Numbered from the stretch's first letter, positions 53,575-62,065 are shown. The stretch is 64,000 bases of DNA from Bradyrhizobium huanghuaihaiense (GCF_007830635.1 NZ_VLLA01000002.1:372001-436000), one strand, 5' to 3'. The notes: generated by a model not told the origin, from the letters alone. A program made the numbers and translations.

Positions 53575-54345
53575 ATGCTTCAACACACAGCCGGGAACGA
53601 GGCCGGACGGTCGACGCCCATCGTCACCGTGGAAAATCTGGTGAAGCGGTTCGGCCATTTCACGGCGCTGAATGACGTCAATCTCAGCGTCGCGGCCGGC
53701 GAGAAGATCGTGCTGTGCGGTCCGTCGGGCTCCGGCAAGTCGACGCTGATCCGCTGCATCAACCACATCGAGAAGCACGATGGCGGCCGGATCGTCGTCG
53801 ATGGCGTCGAGCTGACGGGTCGGATGGACGACATCAACGGCGTCCGTCGCGAGGTCGGCATGGTGTTCCAGAGCTTCAACCTGTTTCCGCACCTCTCGGT
53901 CGTCGAGAATTGCATGCTCGCGCCGATGAAGGTGCGGGCCTTGTCGCGCGCCGAGGCACATGAGCGTGCGATCGGTCTGTTGCGCAAGGTGCGCATCCAC
54001 GACCAGGCAAACAAATATCCGGGGCAGCTCTCCGGCGGCCAGCAGCAGCGCGTCGCCATCGCGCGTGCGCTGTGCATGCAGCCGAAGATCATGCTGTTCG
54101 ACGAGCCGACCTCCGCGCTCGACCCGGAGATGGTCAAGGAAGTGCTCGATACCATGGCGGAGCTCGCGCGGGACGGCATGACCATGGTCTGCGTCACGCA
54201 CGAGATGGGCTTTGCCCGCGAGATCGCTGATAGGGTGGTGTTCATGGATCGCGGCGCGATCGTCGAGGAGGCCGATCCCGAGACCTTCTTCCGCGCGCCG
54301 AGGACTGAACGCGCGAGGGATTTCCTCGGCCAGATCATCCACTAG
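53575..54345 (+). CDS. Amino acid ABC transporter ATP-binding protein (GltL/GlnQ-like)
   Basis: 256 aa. Walker [10 protein letters not shown] (49-57), Q-loop Gln99, signature LSGGQ (152-156), Walker B IMLFDEP (172-178) and the switch His in VCVTHEMGF. Energises the GltIJK-like importer. The last 11 codons plus stop are repeated, with two differences, at 58667-58701. Confidence 0.95.
   Translation: MLQHTAGNEAGRSTPIVTVENLVKRFGHFTALNDVNLSVAAGEKIVLCGPSGSGKSTLIRCINHIEKHDGGRIVVDGVELTGRMDDINGVRREVGMVFQSFNLFPHLSVVENCMLAPMKVRALSRAEAHERAIGLLRKVRIHDQANKYPGQLSGGQQQRVAIARALCMQPKIMLFDEPTSALDPEMVKEVLDTMAELARDGMTMVCVTHEMGFAREIADRVVFMDRGAIVEEADPETFFRAPRTERARDFLGQIIH
54311..54345. repeat. 35-bp direct repeat, left copy (3' end of ABC ATPase gene)
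   Basis: GCGCGAGGGATTTCC then CGGCCAGATCAT and CACTAG; 33 of 35 positions equal those at 58667-58701, same orientation, 4,356 bp apart. Here it is the functional end of the ATPase gene ([10 protein letters not shown]-stop). Confidence 0.85.
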
Positions 54346-54518
54346 CGATCCGTCTCGGTTTGCGGCGCGTCGCGGGGCTCCGCGGCATTGATTGGCACAT
54401 CTCGCAATCCCGTTGGCGCCTTGTGCCGCTGCCAACGCTGTTCCTGAAATCTAGAGACGTCTGCGAGACCAGTGAGCGGCCTGATCGCTCCTCCCAACCG
54501 CAGACCAAGGAACAGACC

Positions 54519-54989
54519 ATGCAATCATTCCATTTTTCCCGTCGATCCGCCATTTTCCTGTTGATGGCGACCCTGAACATCGGACTGATGCCGATGGCGC
54601 ACGGCGAGGCACCGGTCCCCGACGCGATCGTCGGAACATGGGAGGCGGACGACGGCACCGTGAAGCTCGACATGTTCAAGGCCGGCGCAGAATTCCAGGC
54701 GCGCATGCTTTATGGCAACGAGATCGTCGAGGCGGACAATGTGACCTTCAAGAAGGACGCCAAGAATCCTGACCCCGCGCTGCGTTCGCGGTCGCTCAAG
54801 AACATCGTCTTCATCACGGGCTTGCACTGGGAAAATGGCGAGTGGAGCGGCGGTTCGATCTATGACGCCTCGTCGGGGCGCACCTACAACTGCAAGGCCT
54901 CCGTCAAGGACGGCAAGATGCATCTGCGCGGCTATCTCGGCCTGCCGGCGATGGGACAAACCCGCGCATTCCACCGCGTTCGCGGGTAG
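54519..54989 (+). CDS. Exported DUF2147 protein
   Basis: 156 aa. Signal peptide (SAIFLLMATLNIGLMPMAHGE), then the DUF2147 beta-rich domain: IVGTWEADDGTVKLDMF, LKNIVFITGLHWENGEWSGGSIYDASSGRTY (quoted ends LKNIVF and SGRTY) and KMHLRGYLGLPAMGQTRAF, the lipocalin-like strand pattern of that family. AAGGAA precedes the ATG. Function unknown. Followed by a strong terminator, so it is a single transcription unit. Confidence 0.88.
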   Translation: MQSFHFSRRSAIFLLMATLNIGLMPMAHGEAPVPDAIVGTWEADDGTVKLDMFKAGAEFQARMLYGNEIVEADNVTFKKDAKNPDPALRSRSLKNIVFITGLHWENGEWSGGSIYDASSGRTYNCKASVKDGKMHLRGYLGLPAMGQTRAFHRVRG

Positions 54990-55021
54990 GGGCCTTCCGC
55001 CACCCCCAACTGTTCTGCCGC

Positions 55022-55050
55022 AAGCGCGGTCGCCCGGACCGCGCTTTTTT
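55022..55050 (+). terminator. Rho-independent terminator after the DUF2147 gene
   Basis: AAGCGCGGTC and GACCGCGCTT form a perfect 10-bp stem with a GCCCG loop, followed by six Ts. Confidence 0.88.
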
Positions 55051-55176
55051 CCTGCGAGCACAGCAGTTTGGCCGGTCGCCAGGATTGGCGCGTTGTGCAA
55101 GTCTAGTGGCGCGCTTGGTCAGTCAATTCGTGCCGGGGAGGCGGCAGGATAAGGATCGGAACCAAGAGAGGTTGAC

Positions 55177-56007
55177 ATGTTCGACAGATCGAAAAGAACC
55201 GCGCTCGTCACCGGAGCCTCCTCCGGCATGGGCAAGGAAATCGCAAGGCGTCTGATCAAGGACGGCTTTCAGGTCTTCGTCGCCGCGCGCCACGTCGACA
55301 AGATGGATGATCTCGTCAGGCTCGGGGCAAGGTCCCTGCGCATGGACATATCGAGCGAGGCCGACATCCAGGCGGCGGTCGATGCCATCCTGCGCGAAGT
55401 GGACGGCGTCGATGTGCTCGTCAACAACGCCGGCTTCGGCCTCTACGGTCCCGTCGAGGACGTCGGCATCGACGAAGCGCGTTACCAGTTCGAGGTAAAC
55501 CTGTTCGGCGCCGCCCGCCTGACGCAACTCCTGCTGCCGAAAATGCGCGAGAAGCGGGCAGGCACCATCGTCAACATCACCTCGATGGGCGGCAAGATCT
55601 ACACGCTCCTCGGCGCCTGGTACCACGCGACCAAGCATGCGCTGGAAGGCTGGTCCGACTGCCTTCGGCTCGAGCTCGCTCCCTTCGGCATCAAGGTCGT
55701 CGTCGTCGAGCCCGGCCTGATCGAGACCGGATTTGGCGATGTGGTCGCCAATGGTCTGCTCAAGCGATCGGGTGAAGGTCCCTACGCCAAACTCACGCAG
55801 GCCGTCGCGAAATCGACCCGTGAGGCCTATGGACAGGGACGCGGCACCAATCCGAGCGTCATCGCCGACATCGTGTCCCGGGCTGTGAGGGAGCCGAAGC
55901 CGCGCACGCGCTACGTTGCGGGCAAATATGCCCTGCCGATGATCAAGATTCGCGAGTGGTTCGGCGACCGCATGTTCGACCGCGTTATCATGAGCCAGAT
56001 GCGCTAG
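55177..56007 (+). CDS. Short-chain dehydrogenase/reductase
   Basis: 276 aa. TGASSGMGKEIA (12-23), NNAG (83-86), Ser136, Tyr149 and Lys153 (YHATKHA). AARHVDKM after strand 2 suggests NADP(H). The extended C-terminus and EGWSDCLRLEL helix resemble the retinol-dehydrogenase/DUF-type SDRs that reduce lipophilic carbonyls. Followed after 9 bp by an AraC regulator gene. Confidence 0.9.
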   Translation: MFDRSKRTALVTGASSGMGKEIARRLIKDGFQVFVAARHVDKMDDLVRLGARSLRMDISSEADIQAAVDAILREVDGVDVLVNNAGFGLYGPVEDVGIDEARYQFEVNLFGAARLTQLLLPKMREKRAGTIVNITSMGGKIYTLLGAWYHATKHALEGWSDCLRLELAPFGIKVVVVEPGLIETGFGDVVANGLLKRSGEGPYAKLTQAVAKSTREAYGQGRGTNPSVIADIVSRAVREPKPRTRYVAGKYALPMIKIREWFGDRMFDRVIMSQMR

Positions 56008-56016
56008 GGATCGGTC

Positions 56017-57033
56017 ATGAGCGGAACAGCGGCAGACAGGTGCAAGGTCCCCCGAGCCTTTTGGCAGGCCGTCGAACATATCGGCGTGCCGCCGGCCGTG
56101 CTGTTGCGGCAGGCGAAATTGCCGGCAACCTTGCACCTGAACGATCAAGGGCAGGTCACCACAGTGCAATATTTTGCGCTCTGGAGAGCGCTTGAGGAGC
56201 TGAAGCCGGTGCCCGGGCTCGGCTTGATGCTGGTCCAGAGCGTCGAGACGGCGGTGCATCCGCCGCCGAGCCTTGCTGCGTTCTATGCGCGGGATTATCG
56301 GGACGGACTGCACCGCATCGCGCGCTTCAAGCGGCTGTGCTCACCCGAGCAGCTGCACGTCGATGAAGGCAAGGACGAGTGCGTGGTCACGACGGAGTGG
56401 CAGTACGCAACCGATCCGGAGCCGGCGATTACGACCGACGTGACCTTCGCCACGCTGGTCGAGCTGGGGCGTCGCGGGACGGGACAGCACCTGACGCCGA
56501 AGCGGGTGGAGCTGGTTCGTCCTCGCCCCAAGAGCGATGTCCACCACACTTATTTCGAATGCCAAATCCGCTATGGCGCGGCACGAAACCTGCTGGTCCT
56601 GAAATCCGCTGACCTCGATCGTCCGTTTCCCGGCCACAACAAGGAGCTGCTCGAAATCCTGACGCCGGCACTGGCGTCGGCCCTGGGCGAGCTGGAAGCG
56701 CGCAGCTCCGTCAGGGAGCAGGTGAAGGTCGTTCTCAAGCGCAGCCTTGCGAGCGGGCGACCGGAATTGTCCGACGTCGCGCGCGATCTCGGCCTGAGCG
56801 AGCGGACCCTGCAGCGCCGCATCACCGAGGAAGGCGCGAGCTTCCGCGAGCTGCTCGTCGAGGCGCGTCAGGAGCTCGGGCGGCAGCTTCTGTCGGATCC
56901 AACGGCTGACATCGACGAGGTCGCATGCCTCCTGGGCTACCAGGACGCGAGCTCCTTCTACCGCGCTTTCCGATATTGGGAAGGCGTGACGCCGAGCCGC
57001 TGGCGCGAGCTGCACGGCAACAAGATTCACTGA
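56017..57033 (+). CDS. AraC-family regulator with N-terminal Arabinose_bd-like domain
   Basis: 338 aa. Residues about 20-210 form the OruR/ArgR-like N-terminal domain found before many AraC regulators of lipid or amino-acid metabolism; residues about 240-335 are the double helix-turn-helix (LSDVARDLGLSERTLQRRIT; IDEVACLLGYQDASSFYRAFRYWEG quoted by its ends). Placed between two SDR genes on the same strand, it probably controls one or both. Confidence 0.9.
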   Translation: MSGTAADRCKVPRAFWQAVEHIGVPPAVLLRQAKLPATLHLNDQGQVTTVQYFALWRALEELKPVPGLGLMLVQSVETAVHPPPSLAAFYARDYRDGLHRIARFKRLCSPEQLHVDEGKDECVVTTEWQYATDPEPAITTDVTFATLVELGRRGTGQHLTPKRVELVRPRPKSDVHHTYFECQIRYGAARNLLVLKSADLDRPFPGHNKELLEILTPALASALGELEARSSVREQVKVVLKRSLASGRPELSDVARDLGLSERTLQRRITEEGASFRELLVEARQELGRQLLSDPTADIDEVACLLGYQDASSFYRAFRYWEGVTPSRWRELHGNKIH

Positions 57034-57154
57034 CGGCTGCTGCGTCCTTTTTGGCGCCTGCGGCAACTTCGTTGGCGCGCCTCGTCACTGCCGATCCTGG
57101 CCGGCGAGGATAGGCTTGCCGCGTAAGTCCAATTCAATCCATCGAGGATATCGC

Positions 57155-58003
57155 ATGTCTGGCAAAGTCTGGTTCATCACCGGAGCATCCCGCGGCTTTG
57201 GCCGCGTCTGGGCAGAGGCTGCCCTCAAGCGCGGCGACAAGGTGGCTGCCACCGCCCGCATTCTGGCTGACGTGGCTGATCTTTCGGAAGTCTACGGCGA
57301 CGCCGTGCTGCCGATCGCCCTGGACGTGACCAATGCCCGCGCGGTGCAGAATGCCGTGACCCGGGCTCACGCGCATTTCGGACGGCTGGACGTCGTGCTC
57401 AACAACGCGGGCTACGCGCTGGTCGGGGCGATCGAGGAAGCACACGAGGCCGATGTCCGCGCCGAGTTCGACACCAATTTCTTCGGCGCTCTCCGCGTCA
57501 TCCAGGCCGCGCTTCCCCTGCTGCGACGACAGGGCAGTGGTCACATCATCGGTGTGTCCAGCGTTGCGGGCATCGTCGCCGGGCCCATCACCGGGTTCTA
57601 CAACGCCTCGAAATTCGCCATCGAAGCTCTTCATGAAAGCCTGGCGCAGGAGGTCAAGGGTTTTGGGCTGAAAGTCACGCTGCTCGAGCCCGGCGCCTAT
57701 GCGACGGGCTTTGCCAGCATGGCCTCGCTCAGGATCTCGCCCGTCATCAACGCCTACAGCAATACGCGGGCGGAGGTGTTTGCCGCCGGTGCCAAGCTCG
57801 AGTTTGGCGAGCCGGAGGCGACGGCCGATGCGATCCTGAAGATCGTCGACGCCGAGAATCCTCCGCTCCGATTCTTTGTCGGCACTGAGGGATTGCCGCG
57901 CGCCCGGGCCGCCTATGCCGATCGCCTCGCGACATGGGAAGCGTGGGAGGCTGACTCCAACGCCGCTCAGGGCGAGGCCCGGCAACACAACATCGCATCG
58001 TAG
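57155..58003 (+). CDS. Short-chain dehydrogenase/reductase
   Basis: 282 aa. TGASRGFGRVWAE (9-21), NNAG (83-86), Ser135/136, Tyr149 and Lys153 (YNASKFA). Arg after strand 2 (ATARILAD) suggests NADP(H). Same SDR subfamily as many 'SDR with Rossmann fold, oxidoreductase' genes next to AraC regulators. ATG at 57155 has GAGG 7 nt upstream; the in-frame TTG at 57116 is unlikely. Confidence 0.9.
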   Translation: MSGKVWFITGASRGFGRVWAEAALKRGDKVAATARILADVADLSEVYGDAVLPIALDVTNARAVQNAVTRAHAHFGRLDVVLNNAGYALVGAIEEAHEADVRAEFDTNFFGALRVIQAALPLLRRQGSGHIIGVSSVAGIVAGPITGFYNASKFAIEALHESLAQEVKGFGLKVTLLEPGAYATGFASMASLRISPVINAYSNTRAEVFAAGAKLEFGEPEATADAILKIVDAENPPLRFFVGTEGLPRARAAYADRLATWEAWEADSNAAQGEARQHNIAS

Positions 58004-58066
58004 CTGCACCAGCTTTCTTCGGGACAGACCCGTCTGCTCCTCGCGAGCGGGAAACAGAGGATTGCA

Positions 58067-58666
58067 ATGAACGCTACCGCAGTTGCTGATTTCTTCCAGT
58101 TCTTCCGCTCGTACCTGTCCAATCCCTGGCAGGTCTCCGCCATCGCGCCGTCGGGCCAGTCACTGGCGCGCCTGATGACGCAGGAGATCGTGCCGGGGAC
58201 CGGGCCGGTGATCGAGCTGGGACCGGGCACCGGCATCTTCACCAGGGCGCTGCTCCGGCGAGGAATCGCGGAGCGCGACCTGCTGCTGATCGAATATGGT
58301 TCGGATTTCGTCCGCCTGTTGCAGGAGCGCTTCCCGCGCGCGCGCGTGCTCTGGATGGATGCGCGCCAGCTCGCCCAGTACGAGCGGTTCACGGCGCCGG
58401 CCTCGGCCGTCGTCAGCGGCCTTCCACTTCTGTCGATGTCGCCGCGCAAGGTGATCGCGATCCTGACGGGCGCCTTCCGCCACATGCAGGAGAGCGGCAC
58501 GCTCTACCAGTTCACCTACGGACCGCGCTGCCCGGTGCCCCGGCCCATCCTCGATCGTCTCGGGCTGAAGGCGAGCCTGGTCGGGCGAACCGCGCTCAAC
58601 ATTCCGCCGGCATCGGTTTATCGCATCCGGCGGCGTCCGCAACTCAGGGGCGGGGGCCAAGACTAA
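58067..58666 (+). CDS. SAM-dependent methyltransferase (PmtA/rRNA-dimethylase-like)
   Basis: 199 aa. N-terminal FFRSYLSNPWQVSAIAPSG and SAM motif I VIELGPGTGIFTRAL (48-62) match the small phospholipid N-methyltransferase family of rhizobia (PmtA-like) and KsgA-type proteins. If PmtA-like it would methylate phosphatidylethanolamine at the membrane; the substrate is not proven by sequence. Its stop is immediately followed by the 35-bp repeat. Confidence 0.82.
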   Translation: MNATAVADFFQFFRSYLSNPWQVSAIAPSGQSLARLMTQEIVPGTGPVIELGPGTGIFTRALLRRGIAERDLLLIEYGSDFVRLLQERFPRARVLWMDARQLAQYERFTAPASAVVSGLPLLSMSPRKVIAILTGAFRHMQESGTLYQFTYGPRCPVPRPILDRLGLKASLVGRTALNIPPASVYRIRRRPQLRGGGQD

Positions 58667-58701
58667 GCGCGAGGGATTTCCGCGGCCAGATCATTCACTA
58701 G
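58667..58701 (+). pseudogene. Remnant of an ABC ATPase gene 3' end (right copy of direct repeat)
   Basis: Reads ARDFRGQIIH-stop in the plus strand, the C-terminus of the amino acid ABC ATPase at 53575-54345, with one replacement (Leu to Arg) and one silent change. No upstream part of such a gene remains; the methyltransferase stop is directly before it. Confidence 0.75.
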
Positions 58702-58746
58702 GAACGATGTTTGGCCTGGAGCGGAATGAATGGGGGCGAGGCGAGC

Positions 58747-59148
58747 CTACCTGGCCTCGACCACCTCGCCATCCTCCTTCACGAAGCGGCCGACTGGATT
58801 GTCCAGGAGATCGATGACGGCCTCCGAGGGCCGGCACAGCCGCGTGCCCTTCGCCGTCACCACGATCGGACGGTTGATGAGAATGGGATGCGCCATCATG
58901 AAATCGAGCAATTCGTCGTCCGTCCATTTGGAGTCGGCGAGGCCAAGCTCCTTGTAAGGCGTGCCCTTCTCGCGCAGCAGCGCGCGAACGGGAATTCCCA
59001 TCGCCGAGACCAGCTCCTTGAGCCTGTCGCGCGATGGCGGCGTCTTCAGATATTCGATGACGACGGGCTCGACGCCGCTCTGCCGGATCATCGCAAGCGT
59101 GTTGCGCGAAGTGCCGCAGTCGGGGTTATGATAGATCGTGACACTCAT
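58747..59148 (-). CDS. arsC: Arsenate reductase, glutaredoxin-coupled type
   Basis: 133 aa. Reduces arsenate to arsenite using glutathione/glutaredoxin. Active-site Cys11 in YHNPDCGTSRNTL; the arginines that hold the oxyanion are in LLREKG, INRPIVV and GTRLCRP. Overlaps aqpS (ATGA). Confidence 0.95.
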   Translation of the reverse strand: MSVTIYHNPDCGTSRNTLAMIRQSGVEPVVIEYLKTPPSRDRLKELVSAMGIPVRALLREKGTPYKELGLADSKWTDDELLDFMMAHPILINRPIVVTAKGTRLCRPSEAVIDLLDNPVGRFVKEDGEVVEAR

Positions 59149-59846
59149 GATCGGGTCTCCGCAACAGGAATAGGGCCGCGCGCCTTGGTTTGCCCCAGCA
59201 GCCAGTTCATCAATAGCATGCCGGCGATCGCGCCACAGAGCTCCGCGAGGATGAACCCGGGAAGATCAGCCGGGCGAATGCCGGCAAAGGTATTCGTCAG
59301 CGATCGCGCAATTGCCACCGCCGGATTGGCAAACGACGTCGATGCGGTGAACCAGTACGCGGCCGTGATGTAGAGGCCGACCAGCCAGGGAACCGCCGCG
59401 CGCTGGAAGCGGATGCCGCCGAGGATGGTCGCGACCAGCCCGAAAGCGGCGACGGCTTCGGCAAACCATTGTGCCCCGCCGGTCCTGACCTTCGTCGACG
59501 GATCGAGCAGGGGCAGGCCGAACATCAGATGCGCCGCGATCGTCCCGGCGATGCCGCCGGCGATCTGCGCAATCGCGTAGAGCGCGGCTTCATTCACCGG
59601 CAGCTCGCGCCTGCCGGTGAAGACCAGCGTCACCGCCGGATTGAAATGCGCGCCGGAGATCGGACCAAGAACCGTGATCAGGACGACGAGAATGGCCCCG
59701 GTCGGCAAGGTATTGCACAGAAGCGAAAGCGCGACGTCCTTCGTCAGCGTTTCCGCCATGATGCCGGAGCCGACGACGGTGGCGACGAGGATGCCGGTGC
59801 CGAGTGCCTCGGCCGCCAACCGCCGCGGAAGGTCGAATGTCTCCAT
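59145..59846 (-). CDS. aqpS: Aquaglyceroporin AqpS-like arsenite channel
   Basis: 233 aa MIP channel with six helices and both NPA half-helix motifs: GAHFNPAVT and SFANPAVAIAR. Position between arsR and arsC is the arsR-aqpS-arsC order of Sinorhizobium meliloti, where AqpS lets arsenite produced by ArsC leave the cell down its gradient. Function here inferred from that context. Confidence 0.92.
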   Translation of the reverse strand: METFDLPRRLAAEALGTGILVATVVGSGIMAETLTKDVALSLLCNTLPTGAILVVLITVLGPISGAHFNPAVTLVFTGRRELPVNEAALYAIAQIAGGIAGTIAAHLMFGLPLLDPSTKVRTGGAQWFAEAVAAFGLVATILGGIRFQRAAVPWLVGLYITAAYWFTASTSFANPAVAIARSLTNTFAGIRPADLPGFILAELCGAIAGMLLMNWLLGQTKARGPIPVAETRS

Positions 59847-60205
59847 CAGCGCGCTCGCTCCTTTCGTTTCGGCGAGCAGCAGGCTTGAAGACTGTCGACC
59901 ACCGGCTCGCAGACCTCAGGCCGTCCGCCGCAGCAATCGCGCAGCAGGAAAACCGCAACGTCGCGGAATTCGGTGAGGTTGGCGCGGTAGATGATCGAGC
60001 GGCTGTGCCGCTCGGAGGAGACGAGGCGGGCCCGGCTCAAGATCGACAGATGCGCGGAGAGCGTGTTTTGAGGCACTTCCAAAAGGCGCGCGAGGTCGCC
60101 GGCTGCAAGGCCGTCGGGCTCGTGCCGGACCAGGGTCCGGAACGCCTCCAGACGGGTCGACTGGGACAGGGCGGCGAGCGCCAGGACAGCTTCTTCTGTT
60201 TCCAT
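59846..60205 (-). CDS. arsR: ArsR/SmtB-family arsenic repressor 1
   Basis: 119 aa winged helix (TRLEAFRTLVRHEPDGLAAG ... VPQNTLSAHLSILSRARLVSS). The metalloid site is not in the DNA-binding helix but at the C-terminus: Cys91-Cys92 and Cys99, plus Cys109-Cys110, similar in layout to the Acidithiobacillus ferrooxidans ArsR type. Its stop shares a base with the aqpS start. An operator-like repeat overlaps its own start codon. Confidence 0.93.
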   Translation of the reverse strand: METEEAVLALAALSQSTRLEAFRTLVRHEPDGLAAGDLARLLEVPQNTLSAHLSILSRARLVSSERHSRSIIYRANLTEFRDVAVFLLRDCCGGRPEVCEPVVDSLQACCSPKRKERAR

Positions 60206-60224
60206 ATATCCAGACTTATGGAAA
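60199..60224. promoter_or_regulatory. Candidate ArsR-1 operator
   Basis: TTTCCAT (60199-60205) and ATGGAAA (60218-60224) form a perfect inverted repeat with a 12-nt spacer; the left half contains the arsR start codon. Confidence 0.5.
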
Positions 60225-60267
60225 TGTAAAGGTCTCCGTCAACCCGAATGCGCAGCACTTCACAGAC

Positions 60268-60294
60268 ATTATTTCGAATATTCTAGAAATATGG
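60268..60294. promoter_or_regulatory. Candidate ArsR-2 operator, copy 1
   Basis: ATTATT followed by CGAATATTCTAGAAATATGG (60275-60294), with the palindromic core ATTCTAGAAA. It is 24 bp before the ArsR-2 start. 17 of the last 20 bases equal those of copy 2 at 60671-60690. Confidence 0.65.
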
Positions 60295-60318
60295 TTGACG
60301 GCACGAACGATCGGGCGC

Positions 60319-60648
60319 ATGGTGTCGGCCATGAAAATCGATGACGCAGCAGCGCGCCTGGAAGCTCTGGGCAACCGGACCCGGCTTCAGATCTATCGCG
60401 CCCTGGTCCGGGCCGGACATTCGGGCATGCCTGTCGGCCGCTTGCAGGAAAAGCTGAAGATCCCGGCTTCGACGCTGTCGCATCACATCAAGACCCTGGT
60501 TTCGGTCGGGCTCGTCAGTCAGATCAGGGAATCCACGACGCTCGTCTGTCACGCGAACTTCGAGGCCATGCGGGGGCTGGTCGATTTCCTGGCGGCGGAG
60601 TGCTGCGCAGACGAAGTCGGATGCAAGACTACGCAGACGGCGGCGTGA
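60319..60648 (+). CDS. ArsR/SmtB-family arsenic repressor 2
   Basis: 109 aa. Winged helix (LGNRTRLQIYRALVRAG ... IPASTLSHHIKTLVSVGLVS). With this start the C-terminal cysteines fall at 95, 96 and 102 (ECCADEVGC), the same spacing as the As(III) site of A. ferrooxidans ArsR. ATG at 60331 is an alternative start. Divergent from arsR-1; upstream of the flavoprotein. Confidence 0.92.
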   Translation: MVSAMKIDDAAARLEALGNRTRLQIYRALVRAGHSGMPVGRLQEKLKIPASTLSHHIKTLVSVGLVSQIRESTTLVCHANFEAMRGLVDFLAAECCADEVGCKTTQTAA

Positions 60649-60664
60649 TCTTTTTTTGGCCGAT

Positions 60665-60690
60665 ATTATTCGATGATTCTAGAAAGATGG
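60665..60690. promoter_or_regulatory. Candidate ArsR-2 operator, copy 2
   Basis: ATTATT then CGATGATTCTAGAAAGATGG (60671-60690), 10 bp before the flavoprotein ATG. It sits in the short gap after the ArsR-2 gene, implying a second regulated promoter there. Confidence 0.65.
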
Positions 60691-60700
60691 GAGAAGCCGA

Positions 60701-62065
60701 ATGAACGCCAAGACGGTTGCTATCATCGGGGCAGGGCCTGTTGGCCTCGCTGCAGCAGCCCATGTGCTCGAACGCGGCATGTCGCCCGTCGTGCTCGAGG
60801 CGGGCCCTGAGGCGGGACACGCGATCCGGCAATGGCAGCATGTCCAGCTGTTCTCGCCGTGGGAGTACAATGTCGACAAGGCCGCCGCGCGCATGCTGGC
60901 GCCGACGGGATGGAATTCGCCGGACCCTCAGTCCTATCCGACCGGCGGCGAGCTGCTTGACCGGTACCTGATGCCGCTCGCCACGCGAACGCCGCTGCGT
61001 GAGGCGATCCGGACATCGAGCCGCGTCTCGGCCATCAGCCGCGTCGGCTTCGACAAGGCGAAGACCAGGGGCAGGGAGCAAGCCCCTTTCGAAATCCGCT
61101 ACCAGAACGGCAAGGGCCCCGAGGTCCTGCGGGCGGATGCCGTGATCGATACATCAGGCACTTGGTTCTCGCCGAATCCGGCCGGCCGCAACGGTTTGCC
61201 GGCGATCGGCGAGCCTGAATGCGCCGGCCGCGTTGCCTACGGCATGCCGGATGTGCGAGGTGCCGCTCGCTCCAGATATGCCGGGAAGATCGTTGCTGTG
61301 CTCGGCGCCGGCCATTCCGCCGTTGGCACGCTGATCGATCTCGTGCATCTCGCCGATCAAGTGCCGGGCACGCAACCCGTCTGGCTCTTGCGCGGCGCCG
61401 ATCCCGCCAAGGCCTTCGGCGGCGGCCGCAACGATAAGCTCGCCGCACGCGGTGAGCTTGGCGCTGCCTTCGCCGCGCTTGTCGCCTCCGGGAAGATCAG
61501 AGTTGAGGCCGAATTTGGCGTCACGCATCTCTCGGGATCTGAAGGCCGCCTCAAAATTGCAGCCGGTTCCTGTTCCGGTGCGCGCAGCGTGATCGCAGAC
61601 GAATTGATCGTATCGACCGGCTTCCGTCCAGACTTCTCCTTCCTGTCCGAGCTGCGCCTGCGGCTCGATCCGGCCATCGAGGCGCCGGTCGCGCTGGCGC
61701 CGCTGATCGATCCCAACGAGCACAGCTGCGGCACGGTGCGCCCGCACGGCGCGCGCGAGCTCGCGCACGATGAACCGGGCTTCTATCTCGCCGGCATGAA
61801 ATCCTACGGTCGTGCGCCAACCTTCCTGATGATGACCGGATACGAGCAGGTCCGCTCGATCGCGGCCGATCTCGCTGGCGACAAGGTGGCGGCGGCGAGA
61901 GTCGAGCTTGTGCTGCCCGAGACCGGCGTCTGCACGCGTGGCGGCGTCGAGACCGGGGCCGCAGCGGGATGCTGCGGCGGACCTCCGAAGGAGGAGCTAT
62001 CAGCCTGCTGTGCCGCTGATGAAACGGCCAAGAAGGCTGGCACCGCGGGGTGTGGCTGCTCATGA
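60701..62065 (+). CDS. ArsO-like flavoprotein with cysteine-rich tail
   Basis: 454 aa. FAD-binding GAGPVGLAAA (10-19) at the N-terminus and a second Rossmann motif VAVLGAGHSAVGTLIDL (about 198-214) for NAD(P)H, the layout of class B flavin monooxygenase relatives including the putative monooxygenase ArsO of arsenic islands. The last 35 residues hold six cysteines in CC, CC and CGC pairs (GCCGG, SACCAAD, GCGCS), like a metalloid-binding tail. Overlaps the MFS gene (ATGA). Activity on an arsenical is inferred from context. Confidence 0.8.
   Translation: MNAKTVAIIGAGPVGLAAAAHVLERGMSPVVLEAGPEAGHAIRQWQHVQLFSPWEYNVDKAAARMLAPTGWNSPDPQSYPTGGELLDRYLMPLATRTPLREAIRTSSRVSAISRVGFDKAKTRGREQAPFEIRYQNGKGPEVLRADAVIDTSGTWFSPNPAGRNGLPAIGEPECAGRVAYGMPDVRGAARSRYAGKIVAVLGAGHSAVGTLIDLVHLADQVPGTQPVWLLRGADPAKAFGGGRNDKLAARGELGAAFAALVASGKIRVEAEFGVTHLSGSEGRLKIAAGSCSGARSVIADELIVSTGFRPDFSFLSELRLRLDPAIEAPVALAPLIDPNEHSCGTVRPHGARELAHDEPGFYLAGMKSYGRAPTFLMMTGYEQVRSIAADLAGDKVAAARVELVLPETGVCTRGGVETGAAAGCCGGPPKEELSACCAADETAKKAGTAGCGCS

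Noticed and set aside
54311-58701. Composite transposon or genomic island with integrase
   Set aside because: Direct repeats are present but no transposase, integrase or tRNA is in or beside the block; mechanism left open.
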